Assembly: GCF_900099645.1 (NCBI RefSeq)
Contig: NZ_FMTL01000002.1
Location: 1-64,000, forward strand
Length of the DNA: 64,000 bases
Source: Pseudomonas peli
GTDB taxonomy: Bacteria; Pseudomonadota; Gammaproteobacteria; Pseudomonadales; Pseudomonadaceae
Direction of reading: 5' to 3'
The notes under the pieces are model-generated. The model saw only the letters and a list, made by a program, of their open reading frames with translations, had not been told where the DNA came from and searched no databases. Within the stretch, counting starts at the first letter, position 1; the number at the start of each line of letters is the position of its first letter. Of this stretch, positions 17,105-26,595 are shown in pieces. Both the position numbers and the translations under genes were made by a program.

Positions 17105-18652
17105 ATGAGCAGCAACGATCGCGTCATTATTTTCGATACCACCCTGCGTGACGGCGAGCAGAGTCCCGGCGCGTCTATGACCGGTGAAGAAAAGCTGCGC
17201 ATCGCCAAGGCTCTGGAGCGTTTGCGCGTCGACGTGATCGAGGCTGGTTTTGCCATCGCCAGTCCCGGTGACTTCGCCGCGGTCAAGGCGATTGCCGATA
17301 GCATCAAGGACAGCACCGTGTGCAGCCTGTCGCGGGCGCTGGATGCCGATATCGACCGCGCCGCCGAAGCGCTCAAGGGCGCCAACTCCGGGCGCATCCA
17401 CACCTTTATCGCCACCAGCCCGATTCATATGCAATACAAGCTGCGCATGCAGCCGGATCAGGTGGTCGAACAGGCCGTGCACGCGGTCAAGCGCGCGCGC
17501 AACCTGTGCAGCGATGTCGAATTTTCCTGCGAAGATGCCGGCCGTTCGGAGATCGACTTCCTCTGCCGCATTATCGAAGCGGCCATCGATGCTGGTGCGC
17601 GCACCATCAATATCCCCGATACCGTTGGCTATGCGATTCCGCACCAGTACGCCGAGACCATCCGTCAGCTTCTCAACCGCGTGCCCAACGCAGACAAGGC
17701 CGTATTCTCGGTGCATTGCCACAACGACCTGGGTCTGGCCGTGGCCAACTCCCTGGCTGCCGTAGTGGCCGGCGCACGTCAGGTCGAGTGCACCATCAAC
17801 GGCCTCGGTGAGCGTGCCGGTAACGCCGCGCTGGAAGAGATCGTCATGGCGATCAAGACCCGCGAAGACCTGCTCGGCGTGCACACCCGCATCGACACCC
17901 CGCATATCCTCAGCACTTCGCGCATGGTTTCCGGCATCACCGGTTTCCCGGTGCAGCCGAACAAGGCCATCGTCGGCGCCAACGCCTTCGCCCACGAGTC
18001 GGGCATTCACCAGGATGGCGTGCTCAAGCACCGCGAAACCTACGAGATTATGTCCGCGCAGTCGGTCGGCTGGAATGCCAACAAGATGGTGATGGGCAAG
18101 CACTCCGGGCGCGCCGCCTTCCGCTCGCGTCTGGACGAGCTGGGTATCGCTCTGGCCGGCGAAGCCGAACTGAATGCGGCCTTTGCTCGCTTCAAGGATT
18201 TGGCTGACAAAAAACACGAGATTTTCGATGAAGACCTGCAGGCCCTGGTGTCCGATACATTGGCCGAAGAGGCACCGGAGCACTTCAAGCTGATTACCCT
18301 GGACGTGGCCAGCAAAACGGGCGAAGTACCGCAGGCGCAGGTCGTGGTCAGCGTGGAAGGTGCCGAGCACAGTGGTAATGCCCAGGGTTCGGGGCCGGTG
18401 GATGCCACCTTCAAGGCCATCGAATCGATTGCCCGCGCCGAGGCCAATCTGCAGTTGTATTCGGTCAACGCCATCACCCAGGGCACCGACTCGCAAGGTG
18501 AAGTGACGGTTCGTCTGGAAAAGGGCGGGCGCATCGTCAACGGCAATGGCGCTGACACCGATATCCTGGTGGCCTCAGCCAAGGCCTATGTCAATGCCTT
18601 GAACCTGATGCAGGCCGGGCAGAAGGCGCATCCTCAGGCGGCTGACGTTTGA
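17105..18652 (+). CDS. leuA: 2-isopropylmalate synthase
   Basis: 515 residues, the E. coli-type LeuA that condenses acetyl-CoA with 2-oxoisovalerate in leucine synthesis. Visible are the TIM-barrel opening [13 protein letters not shown], the metal-binding [13 protein letters not shown], the GLGERAGN loop and the GIHQDGVLK segment. The C-terminal 130 residues fit the allosteric leucine-binding domain. The ATG follows GAGGAAAC. Many Pseudomonas also carry a longer class of LeuA elsewhere, so this could be one of two isozymes. The HolD-like frame starts inside its stop codon. Confidence 0.92.
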   Translation: MSSNDRVIIFDTTLRDGEQSPGASMTGEEKLRIAKALERLRVDVIEAGFAIASPGDFAAVKAIADSIKDSTVCSLSRALDADIDRAAEALKGANSGRIHTFIATSPIHMQYKLRMQPDQVVEQAVHAVKRARNLCSDVEFSCEDAGRSEIDFLCRIIEAAIDAGARTINIPDTVGYAIPHQYAETIRQLLNRVPNADKAVFSVHCHNDLGLAVANSLAAVVAGARQVECTINGLGERAGNAALEEIVMAIKTREDLLGVHTRIDTPHILSTSRMVSGITGFPVQPNKAIVGANAFAHESGIHQDGVLKHRETYEIMSAQSVGWNANKMVMGKHSGRAAFRSRLDELGIALAGEAELNAAFARFKDLADKKHEIFDEDLQALVSDTLAEEAPEHFKLITLDVASKTGEVPQAQVVVSVEGAEHSGNAQGSGPVDATFKAIESIARAEANLQLYSVNAITQGTDSQGEVTVRLEKGGRIVNGNGADTDILVASAKAYVNALNLMQAGQKAHPQAADV

Positions 18653-19470
18653 TTGCAGAACTGCGCCGTCGTGCCTACCTGAGCGCCATGCAGGTGGCCA
18701 GTTGGCTGCCGCGTGTGGAGTTGCCGTTTGCTGCGCCCTCGCGCCCGGAGTTGCTGCAGCCGCTGGTTGAGGCCGAGCCTGAGCAGGAGGTAGCCGCTGC
18801 CGTGCCACAGGCGGTGGCTGAAGCTGTGCCGGCCTATGAGCCGCCGCGTGCCGAAACCGCCGTTGTCGCCCCAGTTACCCGCCCCAAGATCGAAGTGCCG
18901 CGTCCGGCGCCTCATGGGCGTATGGCTAAGGTGGAACCGGCTACAGTCGACGCCGAAACCCAGGTCACGTCCCTGCCAACGCCCGTCGCACCACCGCGTT
19001 TTGCCCTGCAATTGCTGCGTGCTGGCGCCTGTGCAGTACTGGTCGAATTGCCCACCGGTGAGCCACTGCAAGGGCGCGATCCGGCGTATCTGCTGCTCAA
19101 GGATCTGTTGCGTGCCGCCGGTCTGCCGGACAGTCCGCAGCTGATTGGCGAGCCGGTGCGCTGGCCGCTGCTGGTGCGCGGGCAGATCGACCAGGGTCCG
19201 CAAGCGGCGCTGGAATATGTGCAGAGTTTTGTCGGCGCGCGGCTGGAAGAGCAGGAGCCGTGCAGTTGCCTATGGCTGGTGGGGCTGCCGGCGATTCGTT
19301 TTGCCGGGGAAGCCACTGCCGACGCCTACAACCGCGAGCTGCAGGTCGAGGGGCTGGGCGCTGCCTGGGCGCTGCCGGGCCTGGAACTGCTGATGGATGA
19401 GCCAGAACGCAAGCGTGAGCTGTGGCAAGCCATGCGCCGCGTGCGTCAGCGCTGGTTGGCTGCCAATTGA
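18649..19470 (+). CDS. holD: HolD-like protein, probable DNA polymerase III psi subunit
   Basis: 273 residues from a TTG that overlaps the leuA stop (TTGA); an ATG at 18688 ([14 protein letters not shown]) is an alternative start. The N-terminal half is low-complexity, rich in Pro, Glu, Ala and Val, and probably disordered. The C-terminal ~140 residues (from about [13 protein letters not shown]) are compact. The location directly before rimI is the place of holD in E. coli, and the pseudomonad psi subunit is known to be much diverged. Assigned mainly by synteny. Psi would link the chi subunit to the clamp loader. Confidence 0.6.
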   Translation: MIAELRRRAYLSAMQVASWLPRVELPFAAPSRPELLQPLVEAEPEQEVAAAVPQAVAEAVPAYEPPRAETAVVAPVTRPKIEVPRPAPHGRMAKVEPATVDAETQVTSLPTPVAPPRFALQLLRAGACAVLVELPTGEPLQGRDPAYLLLKDLLRAAGLPDSPQLIGEPVRWPLLVRGQIDQGPQAALEYVQSFVGARLEEQEPCSCLWLVGLPAIRFAGEATADAYNRELQVEGLGAAWALPGLELLMDEPERKRELWQAMRRVRQRWLAAN

Positions 19471-19525
19471 AGACATCTTTCCCGGCCGCTTGGCTGGGTT
19501 TCTACCGTTTGCCGAGTCAACCTGA

Positions 19526-19978
19526 ATGAGTGATGCAATCAGCTTCCGCCCGATGACAGCGGCGGACATCGATGCGGTGCTGAAAATCGAATATGCCGCC
19601 TTCAGCCACCCTTGGACGCGCGGCATCTTTACCGACAGCCTGACCGCTTACAACTGCTGGGTGATGTTTGAAGGCCAGCAGCAGGTCGGCCACGGCGTGA
19701 TCCAGATCATCATGGACGAGGCACACTTGCTCAATATCACCGTCAAGGCGGAAAGCCAGGGGCGTGGTCTGGGTTTAAAACTGCTCGAACACCTGATGCA
19801 GGAGGCCCAGAAGCAGGGTGCCAATGACTGTTTTCTGGAGGTGCGCGCGAGTAATCAGGTGGCCTACCGCCTGTATGAGCGCTACGGCTTTAACGAGGTT
19901 GGCCGGCGCCGCGATTACTACCCAGCCGTCGGTGGCCGTGAGGATGCCTTGGTGATGGTCTGCCCGCTGTTTGACTAG
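19526..19978 (+). CDS. rimI: Ribosomal protein S18 alanine N-acetyltransferase
   Basis: 150 residues, a GNAT acetyltransferase. The acetyl-CoA loop is read in SQGRGLGLKLLEHL, and the family C-terminus EVRASNQVAYRLYERYGFNEVGRRRDYY is intact. RimI acetylates the N-terminal alanine of ribosomal protein S18. The gene is 55 bases after the HolD-like gene and probably co-transcribed with it. Confidence 0.92.
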   Translation: MSDAISFRPMTAADIDAVLKIEYAAFSHPWTRGIFTDSLTAYNCWVMFEGQQQVGHGVIQIIMDEAHLLNITVKAESQGRGLGLKLLEHLMQEAQKQGANDCFLEVRASNQVAYRLYERYGFNEVGRRRDYYPAVGGREDALVMVCPLFD

Positions 19979-20015
19979 ATCCCTGTTCGGCCATGCACTG
20001 ACACGATTGGCTACC

Positions 20016-20040
20016 GTCGGCGGCGCTATTCGCCGCTGAC
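20016..20040 (+). terminator. Possible stem-loop after rimI
   Basis: GTCGGCGGCG pairs with CGCCGCTGAC (one G-T pair) around CTATT, 38 bases past the rimI stop. There is no T-tract, so termination here is uncertain. Confidence 0.35.
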
Positions 20041-20106
20041 CTGGCTCCGGGCTTGTCGCATACTCCCGGCAGCCGCGTTTATCGCCCATTGCCCTAAGGA
20101 TCTGTC

Positions 20107-22017
20107 ATGCGCCTGTCTGCTTCGTTGCTTGCAGTGTTCTGCTTATTCGCCACCGCTCAGGCCACCAGTGCCGAGCGCAGTTTTACCATCCTGCACACCA
20201 ACGACTGGCAATCACGCCTGCTCGGTTTTGGCCCGAACAACGAATATTCCCCCGCGACCACCGGCGATGACGATACCGTCGGCGGCGTCGCTCGCCTGGC
20301 CACCTTACTGGAGCAGCGCCGTGCCGCTGCCGGTGAGCAGCCAGTGCTGCTGCTTGATGGGGGCGACTTCAGCATGGGCACGCTGTTTCACACCGTGACC
20401 CGCGAAACCGGTGGCGAGCTGCGCCTGATGACCGAGCTGGGCTATGACGCAGCGACCCTGGGCAACCACGAATTCGATTTTCGTCCGGCCGGGTTGGCCG
20501 CGATGATCAGCTCGGCGCACAAGATCAAGGGCGATGCGCTGATGCCGCTGCTGTCGAGCAACCTCGGCTTCGATCCCGCGCGCAAGGAAGACGACAGCCT
20601 GCAGGCCCACTTTGAGGCCGGACGTATTGCGCCGTACAAGCTGATCGACAAGGGCGGCATTCGTTTTGGCCTGTTCGGCCTGCTCGGCAACAACGCCGTG
20701 GCGGTCAGTCCGATGATCAAACCGGCGGTGTTTGCCGATCCGGTCGCGACTGCCCAAGCCATGGTCGCCAAGCTGCGCGAGGAGGGTGCCGAGGTGGTGA
20801 TTCTGCTTTCGCACATGGGGGTGGTGCAGCAGGAAGACGGCAGCTGGCGCGGTGAAGAGGTCGAGCTGGTCGAGCAGGTGCCGGGCATCGATATCGTCGT
20901 TGGCGGTCACTCGCACACGGCTCTGGCGCAGCCTGTGCTGGTCAATGGGCGCACGCCTGTGATGCAGGCCGGCTCCGAGATTCAGCACTTGGGTGAGCTG
21001 CGTATGCGGCTGCCGGCGGATGGCAAACCGCAGGTGGTCGATTACCAGCTGCACCCGATCAATGATCAGATTGCCGGCAACGCTGCGGTAACTGCCAAGG
21101 TTGAGGACTTTAAGCAGGTGGTCAGCGCGCAGATGCTCGCGCCCAAGGGGTATACCTTCGACCAGCCGCTGGCCAAGGTCGACAAAACCCTGACCCGCGC
21201 CCATGACGATCCGATTCTCGGCAATCTGGTTACTGACGCGCTGCGTCAGGCGACGGGCAGTGATGTGTCTTTTACTGGTAACGGCACTATCCGCGACAAC
21301 CTGATCATGGGCCGGTATGGCGTGCAGGCGGTGTCTGACCTGTTTCGCATCGCTCCGCTGGGTGTTGGCGAGCTGGATGATGCGCCGGGTTATCCGCTGA
21401 TCAAGGTGTACGTCAGTGGCCAGGAGCTGAAGAACCTGCTCGAAGTACTGCTGCTGGCCTATCAGGTGCGCGAAAGCAAAAGCTATTACCCGCGTGTGTC
21501 CGGCCTGCGCTTCAGCTACAACCCTTGGCGTGTGCCGTTTGATCGGGTCAGCCGGATTGAACTGGGCGACCCGATCAAGGGGTACACGCCGCTGGACCTG
21601 GCCGATCAACGGCTCTACAGCATCGGCGCCACCAGCTATGTCGGCAGCTTTACCTGGCTGGTCAGCGACCTGACCAAGGGCCTGCTCAGCGTGCAGCCCA
21701 AGGATGCCGAGGGGCGGCCATTGGCGGCGATCAAGGATGCAATCATTGATGCTGATCCGCAGCAGCCCGGCGTGCAGGAATATAAAGAATGGCAGGGGCT
21801 ACTGGACCATATTCGCAGCCTGCAGGATCTGGATGGCGATGGCCTGGCTGATATCCCGACCCAGGGCGCGGCCGCTGAGCAACGCATGCTGCGTGTGCCC
21901 AGTCTGAAACCTGTTGAGCTTTACCGTTACGCCGGGCCGCTGCAATGGGGCGTGAGCCTGGTGCTGTTGGCGGGTGTGTTGCTGATTCTCTGGTTGTTGC
22001 GTCGCCGTCGCGCTTGA
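20107..22017 (+). CDS. Periplasmic 5'-nucleotidase / UshA-like metallophosphatase, C-terminally anchored
   Basis: 636 residues. A signal peptide (cleavage near residue 22) leads into a calcineurin-like phosphatase domain with metal motifs HTNDWQS (Asp33), LDGGDF, GNHEFDF and GGHSHT. Next comes a 5'-nucleotidase C-terminal domain (TFDQPLAKVDKTL onward). The protein ends in a hydrophobic helix plus Arg-rich tail (WGVSLVLLAGVLLILWLLRR), suggesting an inner-membrane anchor facing the periplasm. It probably scavenges nucleotides. The exact substrate (nucleotides, UDP-sugars or cyclic nucleotides) cannot be told from sequence. Confidence 0.86.
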   Translation: MRLSASLLAVFCLFATAQATSAERSFTILHTNDWQSRLLGFGPNNEYSPATTGDDDTVGGVARLATLLEQRRAAAGEQPVLLLDGGDFSMGTLFHTVTRETGGELRLMTELGYDAATLGNHEFDFRPAGLAAMISSAHKIKGDALMPLLSSNLGFDPARKEDDSLQAHFEAGRIAPYKLIDKGGIRFGLFGLLGNNAVAVSPMIKPAVFADPVATAQAMVAKLREEGAEVVILLSHMGVVQQEDGSWRGEEVELVEQVPGIDIVVGGHSHTALAQPVLVNGRTPVMQAGSEIQHLGELRMRLPADGKPQVVDYQLHPINDQIAGNAAVTAKVEDFKQVVSAQMLAPKGYTFDQPLAKVDKTLTRAHDDPILGNLVTDALRQATGSDVSFTGNGTIRDNLIMGRYGVQAVSDLFRIAPLGVGELDDAPGYPLIKVYVSGQELKNLLEVLLLAYQVRESKSYYPRVSGLRFSYNPWRVPFDRVSRIELGDPIKGYTPLDLADQRLYSIGATSYVGSFTWLVSDLTKGLLSVQPKDAEGRPLAAIKDAIIDADPQQPGVQEYKEWQGLLDHIRSLQDLDGDGLADIPTQGAAAEQRMLRVPSLKPVELYRYAGPLQWGVSLVLLAGVLLILWLLRRRRA

Positions 22018-22118
22018 TCATGCCCGCTGCCGTCTGTTTGCGGTGACGGAAGCCACTCGCGCTTGTCAAAAGTCGGTGGCGCTCCTATGGTGCGCATCGA
22101 CGAATCCGGGAGTGACGC

Positions 22119-22763
22119 ATGAGCGATTTACAGCACCTCTTCGACAACAACGTGCGTTGGGCCGAAGCGATCAAGGAAGAAGATCCCGAGTTCTTCGCCA
22201 AGCTGGCCCAGCAGCAGGTGCCCGAGTACCTGTGGATCGGCTGCTCCGATGCGCGGGTGCCGGCTAACGAGATTGTCGGCCTGCTGCCGGGCGATCTGTT
22301 CGTGCACCGCAACGTCGCCAACGTGGTGCTACACACCGACCTCAACTGCCTGTCGGTGATCCAGTACGCGGTCGATGTGCTCAAGGTCAAACATATCCTG
22401 GTTACCGGGCACTACGGTTGTGGCGGCGTACGCGCATCGATGCAGGACACCCAGTTCGGCCTGATCGACGGTTGGCTGCGCAGCATTCGCGACCTCTACT
22501 ACGAGCACCGCGAACACCTGGCGCAGTTGCCCGGCGAAGAAGAGCAGGTCGATCGCCTCTGTGAGCTCAACGTGATCCAGCAGGTGGCCAACGTCAGCCA
22601 CACCACCATCGTGCAGAACGCCTGGCATCGTGGGCAGCCGCTGGCGGTGCATGGCTGCATCTACGGCATCAAGGACGGCCGCTGGAAGAACCTTAACGTC
22701 ACCGTCAGTGGCATGGAGCAGCTGCCGCCGCAATACCGCCTGCGCCCGCTCGGTCAGCGCTGA
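22119..22763 (+). CDS. can: Beta-class carbonic anhydrase
   Basis: 214 residues, the length of E. coli Can. The zinc ligands C42, D44, H98 and C101 and the partner R46 (CSDAR and HYGCGG) are all in the E. coli positions. It interconverts CO2 and bicarbonate in the cytoplasm. GGGAG lies six bases before the ATG. The EamA gene starts three bases after its stop, so the two are likely co-transcribed. Confidence 0.95.
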   Translation: MSDLQHLFDNNVRWAEAIKEEDPEFFAKLAQQQVPEYLWIGCSDARVPANEIVGLLPGDLFVHRNVANVVLHTDLNCLSVIQYAVDVLKVKHILVTGHYGCGGVRASMQDTQFGLIDGWLRSIRDLYYEHREHLAQLPGEEEQVDRLCELNVIQQVANVSHTTIVQNAWHRGQPLAVHGCIYGIKDGRWKNLNVTVSGMEQLPPQYRLRPLGQR

Positions 22764-22766
22764 GGT

Positions 22767-23675
22767 ATGTCGTCTTCCGTGCGTATCGCGCTGGCCGGCC
22801 TGCTGCTGGCGACGCTGTGTTGGTCCGGCAATGCCCTGGTGGCGCGAGCGTTTGCCGGTGAGATTCCTCCGTTTGCCTTGTCATTCTGGCGCTGGAGCCT
22901 GGCGCTGGTGCTGCTGTTGCCCTTCGTGGCCAAGCCGCTGTGGCAACACCGCGCTGCACTGCGTGCGGCCAGCTGGCGCTTGCTGGTGCTCGCCGGTGTC
23001 GGCATCGCCGGGTACAACAGCCTGCTGTATGCCGCTGCGCAAACCACCGCTGCAATCAATATCACCCTGGTCAACACCTGTCTGCCACTGATGACCTTTA
23101 TCGGCGCGGGCCTGCTGCTTGGCGAGTGGCCGCATCGGCGCGCGTGGTGGGGTATGGCTGTGGCCGCAGGCGGATTGCTGGTGTTGATCAGCAAAGGCAG
23201 TTGGGCCAGCCTCAGCGGTCTGGCCTTCAATAAAGGCGATCTGATTATGCTGCTGGCGGTGGCTGACTGGGCGCTCTATTCATTGCTGCTGCGGCGTTGG
23301 GCCAGCTACCTGCTGCCTATCCCACCGCTGGCCCTGCTTGGCGTACTGATGCTGCTGGGCGTGCCGCTGATTCTGCCGTTCTATCTCTACGAGCTGGCTC
23401 ACGGCGCAAATTTCAGCGTGACGCCACATAACCTGGCTGCCATCTGCTACACCGCGATCTTTGCCTCACTACTTGCTTACCTTGCCTGGAACCACGCTAT
23501 CCGCATTCTCGGTGCGGCCAAGGCCGCACTCTCCAACTACTTGATGCCAGTATTTACTGCACTACTGGGCTGGCTGCTGCTAGGGGAGGGGTTGCAAAGC
23601 TACCACTGGATCGGGGCTGCGTTGATCTTCGCTGGTCTGTTGCTGGGCACGCAGGTGCTCGCAAAAAATCGCTGA
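22767..23675 (+). CDS. EamA/DMT family transporter
   Basis: 302 residues with ten hydrophobic segments in two EamA repeats (LLATLCWSGNALVARA at the start of the first, about GDLIMLLAVADWALYSLLL at the second). A drug/metabolite transporter superfamily permease in the inner membrane; substrate unknown. The start is three bases after the carbonic anhydrase stop. Confidence 0.85.
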   Translation: MSSSVRIALAGLLLATLCWSGNALVARAFAGEIPPFALSFWRWSLALVLLLPFVAKPLWQHRAALRAASWRLLVLAGVGIAGYNSLLYAAAQTTAAINITLVNTCLPLMTFIGAGLLLGEWPHRRAWWGMAVAAGGLLVLISKGSWASLSGLAFNKGDLIMLLAVADWALYSLLLRRWASYLLPIPPLALLGVLMLLGVPLILPFYLYELAHGANFSVTPHNLAAICYTAIFASLLAYLAWNHAIRILGAAKAALSNYLMPVFTALLGWLLLGEGLQSYHWIGAALIFAGLLLGTQVLAKNR

Positions 23676-23862
23676 GTGATCACGTAGAGGTCCTCAGGCA
23701 AGCAAATACGCGCGGTTGCTAGAGGTGTGGTGGCTGCGGGGCAAAGACAGACACTGGACGTTTTAATTGTCGGGATGCCCGAGCACCAAGATACGAGCCG
23801 CTAGAAGTACGTCGCTTCTACGCAAGATGAATATCAGCAAGGGCGGGGGAGAGTAGTTGGAA

Positions 23863-23882
23863 TGTAGTCTGTTTGTAGTCTG
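23863..23882. repeat. Short direct repeat near tRNA-Met
   Basis: TGTAGTCTG occurs twice, 11 bases apart, about 50 bases beyond the 3' end of the tRNA-Met gene. It could be an attachment-site scar or chance. The rest of 23676-23892 contains no gene that I can support. Confidence 0.3.
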
Positions 23883-23892
23883 CCCGGAAAAC

Positions 23893-23922
23893 AAAAAAGG
23901 GCTTAGCTTTCGCTAAACCCTT
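23893..23922 (-). terminator. tRNA-Met terminator
   Basis: On the minus strand, AAGGGTTTAGC pairs with GCTAAGCCCTT around a GAAA tetraloop, followed by a run of T. A strong intrinsic terminator nine bases after the tRNA. Confidence 0.9.
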
Positions 23923-23930
23923 GTTTTGTT

Positions 23931-24007
23931 TGGTGGCTACGCAGGGACTTGAACCCCGGACCCCAGCATTATGAATGCTATGCTCTAACCAGCTGAGCTA
24001 CGTAGCC
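23931..24007 (-). tRNA. tRNA-Met (CAT), elongator
   Basis: 77 bases including an encoded CCA. The acceptor GGCTACG/CGTAGCC, D-arm AGCTCAGCTGGTTAGAGC, anticodon loop TTCATAA and T-loop GTTCAAGT are all readable. The acceptor and D-arm sequence matches elongator tRNA-Met rather than the CAT-anticodon tRNA-Ile. Confidence 0.96.
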
Positions 24008-24018
24008 GAGTGGCGCGC

Positions 24019-24047
24019 ATTATTCGCGTCTTGGGGTTGGGTGTCAA
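24019..24047 (-). promoter_or_regulatory. Sigma-70 promoter of tRNA-Met
   Basis: On the minus strand, TTGACA (24042-24047) lies 17 bases from AATAAT (24019-24024), followed by a GC-rich discriminator just before the tRNA 5' end. The -35 is perfect, the -10 has one mismatch, and the spacing is ideal. The GC-rich discriminator is typical of stringently controlled stable-RNA promoters. Confidence 0.8.
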
Positions 24048-24084
24048 CCCTGTTCTGCGAAAATTTCTGCGCGCGATCAATCGC

Positions 24085-25185
24085 TTACACGTTAAAGCGG
24101 AAATGCATGACATCGCCGTCTTTCACGATGTAGTCCTTGCCTTCCAAGCGCCACTTGCCGGCTTCTTTGGTGCCAGCTTCGCCTTTGTATTGGATGAAGT
24201 CGTTGTAGGCGATGACTTCGGCGCGGATAAAGCCTTTTTCGAAGTCTGTGTGGATCACGCCAGCAGCCTGCGGAGCGGTGGCGCCGACGCGGACGGTCCA
24301 GGCGCGGACTTCCTCGACGCCGGCGGTGAAGTAGGTCTGCAGGTTGAGCAGTTCGTAGCCCGCGCGGATTACTCGGTTCAGGCCGGGTTCTTCGAGGCCC
24401 AGGGCTTCGAGGAACATGTCTTTTTCTTCGCCATCATCCAGCTCGGCGATTTCTGCTTCGATCTTGTTGCATACCGGCACCACGGGAGCGCCTTCGGCGT
24501 CGGCAATGGCCTGGACGATGTCGAGCAGTGGGTTGTTCTCAAAGCCGTCTTCAGCGACGTTGGCGATGTACATCACCGGCTTGCTGGTGAGCAGGTGGAA
24601 GCCACGTACCAGTTGCTTCTCGTCATCACCCAGGGTCTTCATCAGGGTGCGCGCTGGCTTACCTTCGCTGAAGTGGGGGATGAGCTTTTCCAGCAGGGCT
24701 TTCTGTGCCACAGCTTCTTTGTCGCCGCCCTTGGCATTGCGCGTGGTCTTCTGCAGTTGCTTTTCGCAGCTGTCGAGGTCGGCGAAGATCAGTTCGAGGT
24801 CGATGATTTCGATATCGCGCTTGGGGTCGACGCTGTTTGCAACGTGAATCACGTTGTCGTCTTCAAAGCAGCGTACTACGTGGGCGATGGCGTCGGTCTC
24901 ACGGATGTTGGCGAGGAACTTGTTGCCCAGGCCTTCACCCTTTGATGCTCCCTCTACCAGGCCGGCGATATCGACGAATTCCATGGTGGTGGGCAGGATG
25001 CGCTTGGGGTTGACGATGGCTGCCAGCTCCGCAAGGCGTGGGTCAGGCATCGGCACGATGCCGCTGTTGGGCTCGATGGTGCAGAACGGAAAGTTCTCGG
25101 CCGCAATACCGGATTTGGTGAGGGCGTTAAACAGGGTGGACTTGCCGACGTTGGGCAGGCCGACGATGCCGCAGTTGAATCCCAT
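24085..25185 (-). CDS. ychF: YchF/OLA1-family GTPase (ribosome-binding ATPase)
   Basis: 366 residues. P-loop GLPNVGKST (about 8-16), [17 protein letters not shown] as the G3 region, and the C-terminal TGS-like domain ending [12 protein letters not shown]. YchF binds ribosomes and prefers ATP. It lies 33 bases after pth in a pth-ychF order common to gammaproteobacteria and is probably co-transcribed. Confidence 0.95.
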   Translation of the reverse strand: MGFNCGIVGLPNVGKSTLFNALTKSGIAAENFPFCTIEPNSGIVPMPDPRLAELAAIVNPKRILPTTMEFVDIAGLVEGASKGEGLGNKFLANIRETDAIAHVVRCFEDDNVIHVANSVDPKRDIEIIDLELIFADLDSCEKQLQKTTRNAKGGDKEAVAQKALLEKLIPHFSEGKPARTLMKTLGDDEKQLVRGFHLLTSKPVMYIANVAEDGFENNPLLDIVQAIADAEGAPVVPVCNKIEAEIAELDDGEEKDMFLEALGLEEPGLNRVIRAGYELLNLQTYFTAGVEEVRAWTVRVGATAPQAAGVIHTDFEKGFIRAEVIAYNDFIQYKGEAGTKEAGKWRLEGKDYIVKDGDVMHFRFNV

Positions 25186-25218
25186 GGTGTTGTCCCTCGC
25201 GCGAATGGCGGTAAAGAG

Positions 25219-25809
25219 TTAGGAGGTGGCTTTCTGGCTGTGCAGCTTGTGCATGGCTTTGCTCCAGTCGCCTGCGAGTATTTCCGGCAGGGTGCCCAGG
25301 GCAAAGTCGATGCTGGTGTCCAGCAGTTCCTGTTCGCTGCGTGGTGCGCGGCCGAGGACGAAGTTGGAAACCATGCTGCTGTGCCCGGGATGGCCGATGC
25401 CAAGCCGCAGGCGGTAAAAATTATTCTGATTACCGAGCTGGGCGATGATGTCGCGCAGCCCGTTATGTCCGCCGTGCCCGCCACCCAGTTTGAGTTTGGC
25501 GACGCCGGGGGGCATATCGAGTTCGTCGTGGGCCACCAGAATGGCTTCCGGCGGGATGCGGAAGAAATTCGCCAATGCCGCTACGGCCTGGCCGCTGCGA
25601 TTCATAAAGGTGGTGGGGATCAGCAGGCGAACATCGCGGCCCTGATGGCTAAATTTGCCAACCAGGCCAAAATACTTTTTTTCGAGGCTCAGGTTGATGC
25701 GCTGGCTGTCAGCCAGGCGCTCAACGAAAAGGGCTCCTGCATTATGCCGAGTCTGGTCGTATTCAGGGCCGGGGTTACCCAGGCCAACGATCAGTTGTAC
25801 GGCAGTCAT
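25219..25809 (-). CDS. pth: Peptidyl-tRNA hydrolase
   Basis: 196 residues. The opening [20 protein letters not shown] holds the catalytic histidine (H22 here). [11 protein letters not shown] and [12 protein letters not shown] complete the active-site and substrate clefts. It releases tRNA from peptides that drop off the ribosome. It sits 69 bases after rplY, in the same direction. Confidence 0.96.
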   Translation of the reverse strand: MTAVQLIVGLGNPGPEYDQTRHNAGALFVERLADSQRINLSLEKKYFGLVGKFSHQGRDVRLLIPTTFMNRSGQAVAALANFFRIPPEAILVAHDELDMPPGVAKLKLGGGHGGHNGLRDIIAQLGNQNNFYRLRLGIGHPGHSSMVSNFVLGRAPRSEQELLDTSIDFALGTLPEILAGDWSKAMHKLHSQKATS

Positions 25810-25878
25810 GTCAGGAGCCCTTTTGTGGAAATAGCTCGGCAGAATCGCATACCGAGCTGGTTTCCGACACTGCGAGGA

Positions 25879-26481
25879 TTACTCGGCAGCGCCTTCGTCT
25901 TTAGCAACGCGGGAGGCGTGGATGTTAGCCACTGCCAGGTCGTTACCGTGAGCCAGTGCAACCAGCTCAACGCCTTTCGGCAGTTTCAGGTCGGCCAAGT
26001 GAACAATCTGACCCACTTCAACGGCAGCCATGTCGACTTCGATGAATTCAGGCAGGTCTTTCGGCAGGCAGGAAACTTCTACTTCAGCCAGGACGTGGGA
26101 CACTTCGCCGCCTTGCTGCTTAACGCCAACCGAAGTTTCTTGGTTGATGAAGTGCAGGGGAACGATAGCGGTCAGTTTCTGGCCAGCGACTACGCGAACG
26201 AAGTCAGCGTGCAGCACGTAGCCTTTGGCTGGATGGCGCTGCAGGGCTTTGATGATCACGCTTTCGTTGCTGCCGGCTACGTTCAGGCTCAGCACGTGGC
26301 TGTAGGCTGCTTCGTTTTCCAGCAGTTTGGCCAGTTCTTTGGCCAGCAGGCTGATCGATTGTGGAGCTTTTTCGCCACCGTAAATTACGGCAGGAACCAT
26401 GGCTACGTTACGACGCAGGCGGCGGCTCGCACCTTTCCCCAGGTCGGAACGCACTTCGGCATTCAGGGCAAATTCAGTCAT
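25879..26481 (-). CDS. rplY: 50S ribosomal protein L25/Ctc
   Basis: 200 residues: an N-terminal L25 5S rRNA-binding domain ([14 protein letters not shown] onward) and a C-terminal TL5/Ctc beta domain (about residues 95-190). This is the long form, as in most pseudomonads; E. coli L25 has only the first domain. GGAG lies seven bases before the ATG. Confidence 0.95.
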   Translation of the reverse strand: MTEFALNAEVRSDLGKGASRRLRRNVAMVPAVIYGGEKAPQSISLLAKELAKLLENEAAYSHVLSLNVAGSNESVIIKALQRHPAKGYVLHADFVRVVAGQKLTAIVPLHFINQETSVGVKQQGGEVSHVLAEVEVSCLPKDLPEFIEVDMAAVEVGQIVHLADLKLPKGVELVALAHGNDLAVANIHASRVAKDEGAAE

Positions 26482-26497
26482 TTCACTTCTCCAAAAT

Positions 26498-26544
26498 AAC
26501 CAAACCGTCCGTTACGCTTGCGACCAGCGACGGGACGGTTGGTT
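26498..26544 (-). promoter_or_regulatory. Long stem-loop in the rplY leader
   Basis: AACCAAACCGTCC on the plus strand pairs with GGACGGTTGGTT (12 pairs, one bulge) across a 22-base loop. It lies just upstream of the rplY ribosome-binding site. It could be an autogenous control element for L25, or part of prs-rplY transcript processing. I do not recognise it as a known RNA family. Confidence 0.4.
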
Positions 26545-26595
26545 GAAAAGCCTTGCCGTCAGGGCAGGGCGTTTGCGCTCAGGGCGTGTACCGAA

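Noticed and set aside
17078..18496. 472-residue open frame antisense to leuA
   Set aside because: Mirror frame of a high-GC gene with clear LeuA motifs on the plus strand; its translation resembles no family.
20305..21609. 434-residue open frame antisense to the 5'-nucleotidase
   Set aside because: A shadow of the real gene; the His/Arg-rich translation is typical of antisense GC-rich frames.
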